The notes below the pieces were generated by a model. It did not search any database. It was not told the DNA's origin and worked only from the letters and a program-made list of their open reading frames with translations. DNA of 56,874 bases, taken from positions 1-56,874 of the forward strand of contig CADEEH010000012.1 in assembly GCA_902826305.1 (NCBI GenBank). The letters run 5' to 3'. This document shows positions 17,422-26,769 of the stretch, in pieces. The position numbers were made by a program, and so were the translations under genes. Numbering within the stretch: the first letter of the stretch is position 1; each line of letters starts with the position of its first letter. The DNA comes from an uncultured Burkholderiales bacterium (GTDB lineage Bacteria; Pseudomonadota; Gammaproteobacteria; Burkholderiales; Burkholderiaceae_E).

Positions 17422-19866
17422 TCAGTTCGCGGCGGCAGCCTCGACCGGACGGTCGCTGTTGGCGAGTTTCTCGATCGCCGCGTCGAGCACCGGCTGATGC
17501 TCGACCAGCCGCGCCATGCCGCGGTCGAACAGGTCGATCAGCGCCTCGCGGCGCACCGTCCAGTGATCTTTCGGATAACGCGAGAAGATGAACACGCCAC
17601 GGCCCGGGCTGATCCAGCCGAGCTTGAAACGCTTGACCCGGCGGCGACCGGACTTGACCAGCACCTCGTCGCCATTCTTCAATATGGCGACCGGGGTCGT
17701 GTCCTCGGCTTTTTCGTCCTCGTACTCGGCCGCGTCGCCGGCCTGCGCCTCGGGCGGTTCGTCGACCGCATCCGGGTCTTCCATCTCGGTGACCGCCGCG
17801 CCGGCGATTGGCGCCGGCGGCGCATCCGGCGATGCACCGGGCACCGGCTGCGCTTCGCCGGCCGCCGCCGCACGCTTGGCGGCATCGATCGCCGCACTGT
17901 GCCAGGCCAGCAGTTCGCTGAAGAACAGTTCGCGCTCGGCGTCGCTGGTGGCGACGAACTGCAGCCCGCGCGACATGTCGTTGATCATCTTCGGCAGCGC
18001 CGCGGCGAGCTTCGGCACGTCGCGGGCGTGTTTCGGCAGCACGCTCCAGATCAGCGCATCGGCGGCGCGGCGCGCATGGTCGGCGTCGAACGGTGCACCC
18101 TTGGCGCCGACCTTGGCGCGGGCGATGACTTCGGTCCAGTGCCGGTCGATGAAACGAACCACGAACTCCGGGCAGTCGGCCGGCAGCCTGGCAAGCAGTT
18201 CATCGCGCACTTCGTCGCGTGTGACTTCGAGCGCCTCGGTGCGCTCGGCGGCCGCGGCGATCTTGGAGAGCCGGTCGGTGCGCCGCTTCTGCTCGGCCGC
18301 GGTGAAGGCCTCGACCTTCTCCAGGCCCTGCTCGAACGTCGCGAAGTCGCGGTCGAAGGTCTCCAGCACCCAGCCGATGACACCCGTGATGTCGGTCACG
18401 AGCTGGGAGTCGGCACCGGTCTCGAAGTCCGGATCGGATCCGATCTCGGCGATGCGGTCGATCAGCCGTCGCATCGGATGCTGGCGGCGGGCGAAGAACG
18501 AGCGATCGATCAGCGCGGCCTTGATCGCGACCACCTGCAGGCGCAGCAGCTGCGCCTTGACCGCGGCCGAGATCCGCTCGTCGCGGTAGACGTAGTCGAA
18601 GACCAGTGCCACGGTCTCGACGATGATCTGGTCCAGGTGCGAGCCGTGTTCGCGGGCGGCGGCGCTCGAATCCTGGGTCGCGCTCTCGGAGGAGGCACGT
18701 CCGGGCTCGGCGATCGACTGCAGCCGTGTCAGGGCCGACAGCAGCGAATCGCCCGGTGTCGGCATCGCGTCCGGCGGCAGGTCGGCGAACCGTGTCGGAT
18801 CGCTCAGGTAACGTGCCGCGGAGGCCTGCGCCGACAGGATCTTCTGGTCGAGCTGGGACACCAGGTCGGCCATCTCCTCGGGCGGCAGCAGCCGCGCCGC
18901 GGCCAGCGGACCCGGTGACTGCGCCTGCGGATCCCAGCCGAAACCCGCGTCCGCCGAAGACTGGGACCCTGCGCCGATCGGCGCGCCCATCGGTCCCGGA
19001 CCCCGCGGCTGCATGCCGGCGGGTGGAATGTCGGCGGTGAACGAGCCGGCGCGTGCACCCGGCATCATCGCCTGCCTCGGATCCTGTGCCGCCTCGTCGG
19101 GCGCCGGTTCCGGCGGCATCGGCGAGACACGTTCCTTGCCGTTGGCGCCGCGTTCGACCCGGTAGCGGATCTCCGGCAACACGCCGCGGCTGACCATCAT
19201 CTCGTTGGCCTTGCCGTAGATGCCGGCGAGCTCCGAGGTCAGCTTCTGTTCGATCGCGTCCAGCAGGCCGGTGACCAGCGCCGGCCCGGCCGCCTCGGCG
19301 ACCGCGGCACGCACCGCCTCGTAGACCATGTCGGGTGCGGCCGGATAGTCGGATTCGCCGAACCAGTCGCGGCCCAGGATCGTGCCCAGCCGGGCGCGGA
19401 TGCCGACGACCAGGTCATTGTCGAGGCGCCGCCGCGATCGCTCGGCGACCTTGTCGACCGCCATCTGGTCGAGCAGCACGGTATCGTCGAGCAGCGACAG
19501 TGCCGACATCTTGATGTCGGCACTGCTGGTGCGCGACGGTTCGTTGCCGCGCAGCTTGCTCGCCCACAGGTCGGCACAGACCCGGTCGAAACGCGCCTCG
19601 ATCGCGGTGCGATGGGCACGCAGCACCGCCAGCACGTCACTCATCATCTGCCGTCGCTCGCGCGACTGCTCGTCGAGTGCACGTTCGGCGAAGTCGTCGT
19701 GGACCTCGTTCAGGGCCTTGCGCAGGGACTTCGACAACGACTGCAGGAACATGTCCTGCAGCTCGTCGAGCATCGGTCCGGACGAGCGCCGCTCGCCACC
19801 CTGCGGCGGCGACTTGCCGGCGGGGGCCTGCGCGGGACGGTCCCGCATTTGAGCAGGCGATGCCAC
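17422..19866 (-). CDS. DUF1631 family protein
   Basis: Protein of about 814 residues, mostly helical, with no signal peptide or membrane segment. The GTG at 19866 was chosen because AGGAAG precedes it by eight bases and the open frame above it is not protein-like; ATG 19848 is an alternative. DUF1631 features are DEQSRERRQMMSDVLAVL near the N-terminus, the LDQIIVETVALVFDYVYRDERI central block, LIDRSFFARRQHPMRRLIDRIAE, and the C-terminal VKRFKLGWISPGRGVFIFSR. Variable Pro/Ala/Gly-rich linkers sit at about 265-330 and 625-680. Function is unknown; some members are misannotated as thymidine phosphorylase. It is monocistronic, between queG and tsaE. Confidence 0.85.
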   Translation of the reverse strand: MASPAQMRDRPAQAPAGKSPPQGGERRSSGPMLDELQDMFLQSLSKSLRKALNEVHDDFAERALDEQSRERRQMMSDVLAVLRAHRTAIEARFDRVCADLWASKLRGNEPSRTSSADIKMSALSLLDDTVLLDQMAVDKVAERSRRRLDNDLVVGIRARLGTILGRDWFGESDYPAAPDMVYEAVRAAVAEAAGPALVTGLLDAIEQKLTSELAGIYGKANEMMVSRGVLPEIRYRVERGANGKERVSPMPPEPAPDEAAQDPRQAMMPGARAGSFTADIPPAGMQPRGPGPMGAPIGAGSQSSADAGFGWDPQAQSPGPLAAARLLPPEEMADLVSQLDQKILSAQASAARYLSDPTRFADLPPDAMPTPGDSLLSALTRLQSIAEPGRASSESATQDSSAAAREHGSHLDQIIVETVALVFDYVYRDERISAAVKAQLLRLQVVAIKAALIDRSFFARRQHPMRRLIDRIAEIGSDPDFETGADSQLVTDITGVIGWVLETFDRDFATFEQGLEKVEAFTAAEQKRRTDRLSKIAAAAERTEALEVTRDEVRDELLARLPADCPEFVVRFIDRHWTEVIARAKVGAKGAPFDADHARRAADALIWSVLPKHARDVPKLAAALPKMINDMSRGLQFVATSDAERELFFSELLAWHSAAIDAAKRAAAAGEAQPVPGASPDAPPAPIAGAAVTEMEDPDAVDEPPEAQAGDAAEYEDEKAEDTTPVAILKNGDEVLVKSGRRRVKRFKLGWISPGRGVFIFSRYPKDHWTVRREALIDLFDRGMARLVEHQPVLDAAIEKLANSDRPVEAAAAN

Positions 19867-20079
19867 GGAATGGACTTCCTGGGGGAAGAGACGAGCCAAG
19901 CATACGCGACGCCGGCACGCGTCGACGCGCACTGGATCACGTGTTCCGCTGGGGTATCGGCCCATCGGCCGGTCGTCCGTCCGCAGGCGCCGTTCGTCTC
20001 CCGCCAGGCCGCCGTTCGTTCCACCGTTCGTCGGATCGCGGTTGCCGCTGTTGGTCCGGCGCAGCGCCGTGCGGCGGAC

Positions 20080-20085
20080 TACACT
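20080..20085 (+). promoter_or_regulatory. Candidate -10 element of tsaE (near-leaderless transcript)
   Basis: TACACT ends nine bases before the tsaE ATG, placing a start site about two bases upstream of the ATG. There is no well-spaced -35 and no ribosome-binding site upstream of the ATG, which is compatible with a near-leaderless mRNA. Confidence 0.35.
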
Positions 20086-20093
20086 GCCGATCG

Positions 20094-20594
20094 ATGAGTG
20101 ACATCCCCCACGCGATCGACCGGGTGCTGCCCGACGAAGCGGCGACCGTTGCGTTCGGTGCGAGACTGGCCGCCTGCGTGATGCCGGGCATGCGCCTGTA
20201 CCTGAGCGGCGGACTCGGTGCCGGCAAGACGACACTGGTGCGCGCGACGCTGGCCGCGCTCGGCCACCGCGGCCGGGTGCGCAGCCCGTCGTTCACCGTG
20301 CTCGAGTCCTATAATCTGCCCGGCCTGCAGGTTCACCACCTTGATTTCTACCGACTCTCCGACGACACCTCCTGGAGAGACCAGGGGTTCGACGAGCTCT
20401 TCGACGGCGACGGCCTGGTGCTGGTCGAGTGGCCGGAGCGGTTCGGCGCGCGCCTGCCCGCGCCCGATCTGCGGCTCGTGCTGGCGATCGCCGCCGACGG
20501 CATCGCGCGCGAGGTCCGCATCGAAGCCGCGACCGATCGGGGCCGCACGTGTCTGACGACACTGGTCGACTCCGACGACGGCGACAGTGGCTGA
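20094..20594 (+). CDS. tsaE: tRNA threonylcarbamoyladenosine biosynthesis ATPase
   Basis: ATPase that works with TsaB and TsaD in making the t6A base of ANN-decoding tRNAs. It has 166 residues, the usual length. Visible are the Walker A motif GGLGAGKTTLVR, RSPSFTVLESY (switch region), HHLDFYRL and the Walker B-like LVLVEWPERF. ATG 20094 starts the family-length protein; the upstream open frame is not conserved-looking. The 3' end overlaps amiC by 46 bases, so the two are one transcription unit, a common tsaE-amiC arrangement. It has no Shine-Dalgarno sequence and a -10-like hexamer just upstream, suggesting near-leaderless expression. Confidence 0.95.
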   Translation: MSDIPHAIDRVLPDEAATVAFGARLAACVMPGMRLYLSGGLGAGKTTLVRATLAALGHRGRVRSPSFTVLESYNLPGLQVHHLDFYRLSDDTSWRDQGFDELFDGDGLVLVEWPERFGARLPAPDLRLVLAIAADGIAREVRIEAATDRGRTCLTTLVDSDDGDSG

Positions 20595-21904
20595 ACGCGG
20601 CGCTCGGCGTCGCGGCGGCCACGGTCACGCCGCGATCGGCGCACGCACGCAGCGTGATCGCCGTGCGGGTCTGGCCGGCACGTGACTACACCAGGGTGGC
20701 GATCGAACTCGACGAGCCGCTCGCCTTCCAGCATGCCACGCTGTCCGACCCCGACCGGCTGATCGTCGATCTCGAGCAGGTGGCACTCGACGATGCGCTG
20801 CGCGAGATCGTCGCCAAGATCCAGCCTGACGACCCCTACATCCGCCAGGTCCGTGTCGGCCAGTTCAAGCCCGACGTGCTGCGCATGGTGCTCGACCTGA
20901 AGCAGCCGGTGAATCCGCAGCTGTTCACGTTGCCGCCGATCGCGGCCTATCGCCATCGACTGGTGCTCGACCTGTATCCGCGCACACCGATCGACCCGCT
21001 GCAGGTGCTTCTCGCCGACGTACGCGCGCAGTCGGCGCAGCAACGACCGCCCGCACGCGACACCGGGCCTGCGCCGCCTTCCGCTCCGGTGATCCGTCCG
21101 GCCCCGCCAGGCCCGTCCCGCGACGATCCGCTCGCCGACCTGCTGCGCGAACGCGGCCTGTCGACGCGACGGCGGCCGGTGCCGCCGCCGCTGATCCGCC
21201 GGCTGGTCACGATCGCGCTCGATCCCGGTCACGGCGGCGAGGATCCGGGTGCGATCGGCAAGGGCGGCACACGCGAGAAGGACGTGGTGCTGGCGATCGC
21301 GCAGATGCTGCGCGAGCGGATCGCCCAGGAAGTGAACATGCGCGTGTTCATGACCCGCGACGCCGACTATTTCGTCCCGTTGTCGACCCGGGTCGAGAAG
21401 GCCCGGCGGGTGCGCGCCGACCTGTTCGTGTCGATCCATGCCGATGCCTTCGTGCATACACGCGCGAGGGGGGCGTCGGTCTATGTGCTGTCCGAAGGTG
21501 GCGCGACCAGCACCGCGGCCCGCTGGCTGGCGCAGCGCGAGAACCGGGCCGACATGATCGGCGGGGTCAGCCTGAACACCCGCAACCGCGAGGCCGCGCA
21601 GGTGCTGATGCAGATGGCGACGACGATCCAGCTGCGCGACAGTGGCAACCTCGGCCGGATCGTGCTCGGTGAACTCGGCACGGTCGGCGAGCTGCACAAG
21701 CCGCAGATCGAGAGTGCCGCCTTCGCGGTGCTCAAGGCCCCGGACATCCCGTCGATCCTGGTCGAGACGGCCTTCATCAGCAATCCGCTCGAGGAGCTGC
21801 GCCTGTCGAGCACGCCGTACCAGCGGCAGGTCGCCGACGCGGTGTTCCGGGGGATCCGCAACTACTTCATCAAGTATCCGCCGGAGCGCGCCCCGGGGAC
21901 CTGA
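20549..21904 (+). CDS. amiC: N-acetylmuramoyl-L-alanine amidase (AmiC-like, Tat signal)
   Basis: Periplasmic zinc amidase that cleaves septal peptidoglycan for daughter-cell separation. It has 451 residues. GTG 20549 lies inside tsaE and gives RRRRQWLNAALGV...SAHA, a twin-arginine type signal as in E. coli AmiC. Next comes an AMIN domain (about 35-150) with VIAVRVWPARDYTRVAIELDE, a proline-rich linker (about 165-215), and an Amidase_3 catalytic domain. The catalytic domain has ALDPGHGGEDPGAIG (zinc His), the second-shell E of REKDVVL, SIHADAF (zinc His) and the late VETAFISNP (catalytic Glu). The next start codon downstream would delete the signal, so the overlapping start is preferred. It ends 8 bp from the convergent DedA gene. 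Confidence 0.93.
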   Translation: MSDDTGRLRRRRQWLNAALGVAAATVTPRSAHARSVIAVRVWPARDYTRVAIELDEPLAFQHATLSDPDRLIVDLEQVALDDALREIVAKIQPDDPYIRQVRVGQFKPDVLRMVLDLKQPVNPQLFTLPPIAAYRHRLVLDLYPRTPIDPLQVLLADVRAQSAQQRPPARDTGPAPPSAPVIRPAPPGPSRDDPLADLLRERGLSTRRRPVPPPLIRRLVTIALDPGHGGEDPGAIGKGGTREKDVVLAIAQMLRERIAQEVNMRVFMTRDADYFVPLSTRVEKARRVRADLFVSIHADAFVHTRARGASVYVLSEGGATSTAARWLAQRENRADMIGGVSLNTRNREAAQVLMQMATTIQLRDSGNLGRIVLGELGTVGELHKPQIESAAFAVLKAPDIPSILVETAFISNPLEELRLSSTPYQRQVADAVFRGIRNYFIKYPPERAPGT

Positions 21905-21911
21905 GGCTCGA

Positions 21912-22568
21912 TCAGGCGCCTCGGCGTTCGCGACGCGAGCGCAGCCAGCCGCGGACGACCTCGATCACCGCCGGCAGGCCGGGCACGATGATCAGCGCCA
22001 GCGTCACCCACTCGAAATTCTCCTTGACCCAGGGCAGGTTGCCGATCAGGTAGCCCAACGTGGTGATCGAGACCACCCAGAGCAGGCCGCCGGCGACGTT
22101 GAACAGCGCGAACTTCGGATAGGTCATCTGCGCGATGCCGGCGACGAACGGCGCGAAGGTGCGGATGAACGGAAGGAAACGGGCGACGATGATCGTGATG
22201 CCGCCGTGGCGCTCGTAGAACGCGTGGGTGCGGTCGAACGCGGCCTTGTTGAAGAACCGCGAATCCTCCCACTGGAACACCTTGGGTCCGATGCGGCGCC
22301 CGATCGCGTAGTTGAGTGCATCACCGAGCACCGCGGCCAGCGTCAGCAGCACCAGCAGCAGCGGCAGGCTCATGCCGCCCAGACCGGCGATGGTCCCGGC
22401 CACGAACAGCAGCGAATCCCCGGGCAGGAACGGCATCACCACCAGGCCGGTCTCGACGAAGATGATCGCGAACAGCAGCGCGTACACCCACGGACCGTAG
22501 TTGGCGGTGACCTCGATCAGGTGCTTGTCGAGGTGCAGGAACAGGTCGAGCAGTTGGGCGGCATCCAT
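21912..22568 (-). CDS. DedA family membrane protein
   Basis: Polytopic inner-membrane protein of 218 residues. It belongs to the DedA/SNARE-associated superfamily, which in E. coli (YqjA, YghB) supports proton-motive-force homeostasis and in other members translocates undecaprenyl phosphate. The family signatures are FVETGLVVMPFLPGDSLLFVAG and the amphipathic ARFLPFIRTFAPFVAG with its essential arginines. Four or five hydrophobic segments follow the usual pattern, and the C-terminus is basic (RSRRERR). It is divergent from mutL with only about 40 bp between starts, and convergent with amiC. Confidence 0.93.
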   Translation of the reverse strand: MDAAQLLDLFLHLDKHLIEVTANYGPWVYALLFAIIFVETGLVVMPFLPGDSLLFVAGTIAGLGGMSLPLLLVLLTLAAVLGDALNYAIGRRIGPKVFQWEDSRFFNKAAFDRTHAFYERHGGITIIVARFLPFIRTFAPFVAGIAQMTYPKFALFNVAGGLLWVVSITTLGYLIGNLPWVKENFEWVTLALIIVPGLPAVIEVVRGWLRSRRERRGA

Positions 22569-22595
22569 CGGCGGGGTCCGGCAGGCCGCGAATTC

Positions 22596-22601
22596 TATAA
22601 T
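22596..22601 (+). promoter_or_regulatory. Consensus -10 box of mutL (predicted leaderless mRNA)
   Basis: TATAAT, a perfect -10 hexamer in GC-rich surroundings, ends six bases before the mutL ATG. Transcription starting seven bases after it would begin at the A of the ATG. No Shine-Dalgarno sequence is present. The -35 region is not recognisable. Confidence 0.45.
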
Positions 22602-22607
22602 GCCGCG

Positions 22608-24530
22608 ATGACGGCCGCCGACCGGGCGGATCCGGCCCGCCGCCCGATCCTCGCCCTATCCGATTCCCTGATCTCCCAGATCGCCGCCGGCGAGGTCGTC
22701 GAACGACCCGCCTCGGTGGTCAAGGAGCTGCTGGAGAACGCACTCGATTCGGGTGCCGACCGGATCGAGATCCGGATCGAGGACGGCGGCGTGCGCCGGA
22801 TCTGCGTGCTCGACAACGGCAGCGGGATACCACCGGACGAACTCGCGCTGGCGCTCGAGCGTCACGCGACCAGCAAGATCGCCTCGTACGCGGAACTGGA
22901 ACGGGTCGCCAGCCTCGGTTTTCGCGGCGAGGCGCTCGCCGCGATCGCGTCGGTCGCGGATCTGCGGCTGACCAGCCGTACCCGCGTCGATGCCCACGCG
23001 ACGACGATCGATGCCCGCACCCGCGATCTCGCACCGGCCGCGGGCCAACCCGGCACCACCGTCGACGTGCTCGACCTGTACTCGCAGACGCCGGCCCGGC
23101 GCAAGTTCCTGAAGTCCAACGCCACCGAGACCGCCCACTGCGTCGACGCGGTGCGCCGGGTCGCGCTGGCGCATCCGCGCGTCGCGTTCAGCGTGTCGGT
23201 CGATGGCCGGCGCACCCTCGCCTGGCCGGCCGTCGCCTGGACCGAGCGTGCGCTGGCCGGGCTGGGCGAGGATTTCACCGAGGCCCATCGCGCGTTCGAG
23301 GCCGGGGCCGGCGGACTTCGGCTCTGGGGCCTGATCGGTCATCCGACCGCGGCGCGCGCCCGACCCGATCGCCAGTTCTTCTACGTCAACGGCCGCCATG
23401 TGCGCGACCGGCTGCTCGCCCACGCGGTCCGCCAGGCCTACGCCGACGTGTTGCACGGCGACCGGCATCCGGCCTACGTGATCTTCCTCGCGATCGACCC
23501 GACGCTGGTCGACGTCAACGTGCATCCGGCCAAGTTCGAGGTCCGGTTCCGGGATTCGCAAGCGGTGCATCGGCTGGTGTTCCACACGATCAGCGATCAG
23601 TTGCGTTCGGCCGCGGGACAGCGCTCCTCGTCGCCTGAGGCTGAGGCGATCGGCGCCGCCACCGGCGGCGAGGCGCCGGTCGCAGGAGACGCCGCCGACG
23701 GCGGCTGGGGTGCTCGCGGACAGCCCGCACCGGCAGGATTCGCGGGCCGGTTCGGCGGGGCGACGACAGCCCGCGCGTTCCAGCCGTCGCTGGCGATCGG
23801 CGAACCGGTGTCGACCTACCGTCATCTGGCGCAGGCGAGCACCGACGGCGCGGCGATCGATGCCACGCTCGCGTTCTACGCACCGGATGCGATCCGTGCG
23901 CTGGATCCGGTGGGCGAGCCTCGTGATCCGGCGCTGCCACCGCTCGGTTATGCGATCGCGCAGCTGCATGGCATCTACGTGATCGCGCAGAACGCCGAAG
24001 GACTGGTGATCGTCGACATGCATGCGGCCCACGAGCGGGTCGTCTACGAACGACTCAAGCGTTCCCTCGATGCCGGCGAGGGCGGCGGCCGGGTGCCGAC
24101 CCAGCCGTTGCTGGTGCCGGCGACCTTCCGCGCCGACGAGCAGGAGGTCGCGACCGCCGAGGAGTTCGCCGACACGCTGGCGACGCTCGGCCTCGAAGTG
24201 ACCGCGATGTCGCCGACGACACTGGCGGTGCGTGCGGTGCCGGCGGCACTGGCCGATGCCGACGCGGCGGCACTCGCCCGCTCGACCCTCGCCGAGTTGC
24301 GTGAACACGGCGCGAGCCGCGCGCTCACCGAGCAGCGCGACGAGCTGCTGTCGACGATGGCGTGCCATGCGGCGGTCCGCGCCCGCCGTCGACTGGGCCT
24401 CGAGGAGATGAACGCGCTGCTGCGCGAGATGGAACGCACCGCGGCGGCCGACCAGTGCAATCACGGCCGGCCGACCTGGATCCAGGTGCCGATGGGTGAG
24501 CTCGATCGCTGGTTCAAGCGCGGCCGATGA
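22608..24530 (+). CDS. mutL: DNA mismatch repair protein MutL (endonuclease-type)
   Basis: Mismatch-repair ATPase of 640 residues. The N-terminal GHKL ATPase has ELLENALDSGAD, DNGSGI and FRGEALAAIASV. The transducer domain has FFYVNGRHVRDR and DVNVHPAKFEVRF. A linker (about 335-440) precedes the C-terminal dimerisation domain. That domain carries VDMHAAHERVVYE, fitting the DQHA(X)2E(X)4E metal-binding endonuclease motif with Met for Gln, plus ACHAAVRARRR and CNHGRPTW. MutL is therefore expected to nick DNA itself, unlike E. coli MutL, which relies on MutH. ATG 22608 was chosen; it has no ribosome-binding site. Its stop overlaps the MFS gene (ATGA). The usual mutL-miaA neighbourhood is interrupted by that gene. 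Confidence 0.97.
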   Translation: MTAADRADPARRPILALSDSLISQIAAGEVVERPASVVKELLENALDSGADRIEIRIEDGGVRRICVLDNGSGIPPDELALALERHATSKIASYAELERVASLGFRGEALAAIASVADLRLTSRTRVDAHATTIDARTRDLAPAAGQPGTTVDVLDLYSQTPARRKFLKSNATETAHCVDAVRRVALAHPRVAFSVSVDGRRTLAWPAVAWTERALAGLGEDFTEAHRAFEAGAGGLRLWGLIGHPTAARARPDRQFFYVNGRHVRDRLLAHAVRQAYADVLHGDRHPAYVIFLAIDPTLVDVNVHPAKFEVRFRDSQAVHRLVFHTISDQLRSAAGQRSSSPEAEAIGAATGGEAPVAGDAADGGWGARGQPAPAGFAGRFGGATTARAFQPSLAIGEPVSTYRHLAQASTDGAAIDATLAFYAPDAIRALDPVGEPRDPALPPLGYAIAQLHGIYVIAQNAEGLVIVDMHAAHERVVYERLKRSLDAGEGGGRVPTQPLLVPATFRADEQEVATAEEFADTLATLGLEVTAMSPTTLAVRAVPAALADADAAALARSTLAELREHGASRALTEQRDELLSTMACHAAVRARRRLGLEEMNALLREMERTAAADQCNHGRPTWIQVPMGELDRWFKRGR

Positions 24531-25801
24531 GTGCCGAACCGGCGGGCACGCGCGGTGCGGTGTCGAACCGCGCGATGCCCTCGACCGCGATGGTGATCAC
24601 GCTGCTGGCGCTGATGATGGGTTTCCAGCCGCTGGCGACCGACCTGTACCTGTCCTCGCTGCCGCACCTCGGCCGGCACTTCTCGGCCAGCCCGGCCCAG
24701 GTGCAGTGGACGCTGTCGGTCTTCATCGCCGGTTTCGCCGGTGCCCAGCTCGCGGCCGGACCGCTGTCGGACCGCTTCGGCCGCCTGCCGGTGGTGATCG
24801 GCGGCTGCCTGTTGTACATCGTCGGATCACTCGCCGGTGCGCTCGGCACCAGCCTGGCGATGGTGGTGGCGGCGCGTCTGCTGCAGGCACTGGGCACCTG
24901 CTGCGCGGTGGTCTGCGCCCGCGCGATCGTCCGCGATCTGTACGATCCTGTCGACGGCGCACGTGTGCTCGCGCGTGCGTTCACCTGGATGGCGATCGCG
25001 GTGATCGGCGGGCCGATCGCCGGCGGATTGCTGCAGACGGCGTGGGGCTGGCGCTCGACGTTCGCCGCGCTGGTGATCGCCGGTGTCGCGGTCCTCGTGA
25101 TCGTGCTGCGACGCCTGCCGGAGACCAACCGGCACCCCGATCCGACCGCCACCCACGCACGGCCGCTGCTCGACAACTACCGGCGCATCTTCCGCTCGCC
25201 GGTGTTCAGGGCCTACGCGGCCGCCGGCACCGCGACCTATTGCGGCGTGTTCGCCTACATCTCGGGCTCGTCGTTCGTGCTGATCGGCGTGTTCGGTGTC
25301 ACCCCGGCGGTGTTCGGGATCTGCTTCTCGATCAGCGCGCTCGGTTACCTGGTCGGGTCGCTGCTGCTGCCGAGGCTGTCGGCCCGGATCGGCCTGCCCG
25401 CGACGACCTCGGCCGCCTCGTTGCTGTCGATGACCGCCGGTGTCGTGCTGGTCGCACTCGCGCTGGCCGGCTGGCGTCACCCGGCGGTGGTCGTCGTGCC
25501 GATGTTCTTCTTCCTGATCGCCCACGGGCTGATCCAGCCGGTCTGCCAGTCCGGGGCGGTCGGACCGTTCCCGCGCCAGGCCGGCGCCGCGGCGGCGTTG
25601 CTGGGCTTCCTGATGGCGGTGACCGCATCGTTGCTCGGGCTGGCCCTCGGCCGTGCGCAGGATGGCACCAGCGTGCCGACGACCGTCGCGATCGCGTCGT
25701 GTGCGGTGATGGTCGCGGTGTCGGTGTTCGCGCTGGTGCGGCCGGTGCAGGCCGAAGCACACGCCCGTGCCGCGCGTGATGCCGGCGAAGCGGTGCGCTG
25801 A
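24527..25801 (+). CDS. Bcr/CflA family MFS drug transporter
   Basis: Inner-membrane proton-coupled exporter of 424 residues with twelve predicted helices. The family signature of Bcr/CflA is clear: [22 protein letters not shown] near the first helix, [30 protein letters not shown] (motif A, loop 2-3), [24 protein letters not shown], and GPIAGGLL in helix 5. The family exports drugs such as bicyclomycin and chloramphenicol, and L-cysteine. It overlaps mutL by four bases (ATGA) and precedes miaA by about 30 bp. It is an insertion of a transporter into a DNA/tRNA maintenance operon, and its substrate is unknown. Confidence 0.93.
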   Translation: MSAEPAGTRGAVSNRAMPSTAMVITLLALMMGFQPLATDLYLSSLPHLGRHFSASPAQVQWTLSVFIAGFAGAQLAAGPLSDRFGRLPVVIGGCLLYIVGSLAGALGTSLAMVVAARLLQALGTCCAVVCARAIVRDLYDPVDGARVLARAFTWMAIAVIGGPIAGGLLQTAWGWRSTFAALVIAGVAVLVIVLRRLPETNRHPDPTATHARPLLDNYRRIFRSPVFRAYAAAGTATYCGVFAYISGSSFVLIGVFGVTPAVFGICFSISALGYLVGSLLLPRLSARIGLPATTSAASLLSMTAGVVLVALALAGWRHPAVVVVPMFFFLIAHGLIQPVCQSGAVGPFPRQAGAAAALLGFLMAVTASLLGLALGRAQDGTSVPTTVAIASCAVMVAVSVFALVRPVQAEAHARAARDAGEAVR

Positions 25802-25833
25802 GCGCGCACCGACACGGGCCGGGCGCCGATGTG

Positions 25834-26760
25834 ATGGCCGATCCAATCACCGTGCCGCTGCTGCTCGGACCGACCGGCGCCGGCAAGAGTGCGATCGCGA
25901 TGCGACTCGCGCGACGGCTGCCGCTGGAGATCGTCAGCGTCGACTCGGCGCAGATCTACCGCGGCATGGACATCGGCACCGCCAAGGCCTCGGCGGCCGA
26001 GCGGGCGGCGGTACCACACCACCTGATCGACATCCGCGATCCGGCCGAGTCATATTCGGCGGCCACGTTCGTCACCGATGCCACGGCGGCGATCGATGCA
26101 ATCCTGTCCCGCGGCCGCGTGCCGTTGCTGGTCGGGGGCACGATGTTGTACGCGAAGGCGCTGATCGACGGCCTGCACCGGTTGCCGGCCGCCGATCCGG
26201 CGATCCGCGCCCGGCTGGTCGCCGAGGCGGCGCGTGACGGCTGGCCGGCACTGCACCGGCGACTCGCGTCGATCGACCCGGTGACCGCGGCCCGACTGCA
26301 GCCCGGCGATTCGCAGCGCATCGAACGGGCACTCGAAGTCCACGAAACCAGCGGTCGACCGCTGTCGGCATGGATCGGCGCCGATCACCGTACCCGTGCC
26401 GACGACCGGCGCTATCGGGTGTTCGCCCTCGAACCCGCCGACCGGGCCCTGCTGCACACACGGATCGGTGCACGATTCCGGCACATGCTCGCGTCGGGTC
26501 TGCTCGAGGAGGTGCGCCGCCTGCGCTCGCGCGCGGACCTCGACTGGTCACACCCGTCGATCCGGTGTGTCGGCTATCGCCAGTTGTGGCGGCACCTCGA
26601 CGGCGAGCTGACGCTGGCCGAGGCGACCGACCAGGCGATCGCCGCAACCCGGCAGTTGGCCAAGCGGCAACTGACCTGGCTGCGCTCGATGCCCACGCGC
26701 ACGTCGATCGATCCGTTCGACGACGACGCGTACGAACGGATCGAGGCGGCGCTCGGCTGA
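25834..26760 (+). CDS. miaA: tRNA dimethylallyltransferase
   Basis: Transfers a dimethylallyl group to A37 of tRNAs that read UNN codons. It has 308 residues from ATG 25834; a GTG one codon earlier is an alternative. Visible are the P-loop GPTGAGKS, the substrate motif [34 protein letters not shown], and [18 protein letters not shown]. The C-terminal part has [11 protein letters not shown] and [14 protein letters not shown], which contacts tRNA. Just before the start lies ATG TGA TGG, a start-stop overlapping the real ATG. It is the third gene of the mutL string and convergent with wrbA, 9 bp away. Confidence 0.97.
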   Translation: MADPITVPLLLGPTGAGKSAIAMRLARRLPLEIVSVDSAQIYRGMDIGTAKASAAERAAVPHHLIDIRDPAESYSAATFVTDATAAIDAILSRGRVPLLVGGTMLYAKALIDGLHRLPAADPAIRARLVAEAARDGWPALHRRLASIDPVTAARLQPGDSQRIERALEVHETSGRPLSAWIGADHRTRADDRRYRVFALEPADRALLHTRIGARFRHMLASGLLEEVRRLRSRADLDWSHPSIRCVGYRQLWRHLDGELTLAEATDQAIAATRQLAKRQLTWLRSMPTRTSIDPFDDDAYERIEAALG

Positions 26761-26769
26761 AGGTGCCGA

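Noticed and set aside
25829-25834. Start-stop (ATG TGA) before miaA as a bridging mini-ORF
   Set aside because: It overlaps the miaA ATG, but its frame does not overlap the MFS stop with a start codon, so it lacks the double overlap of the five accepted cases.
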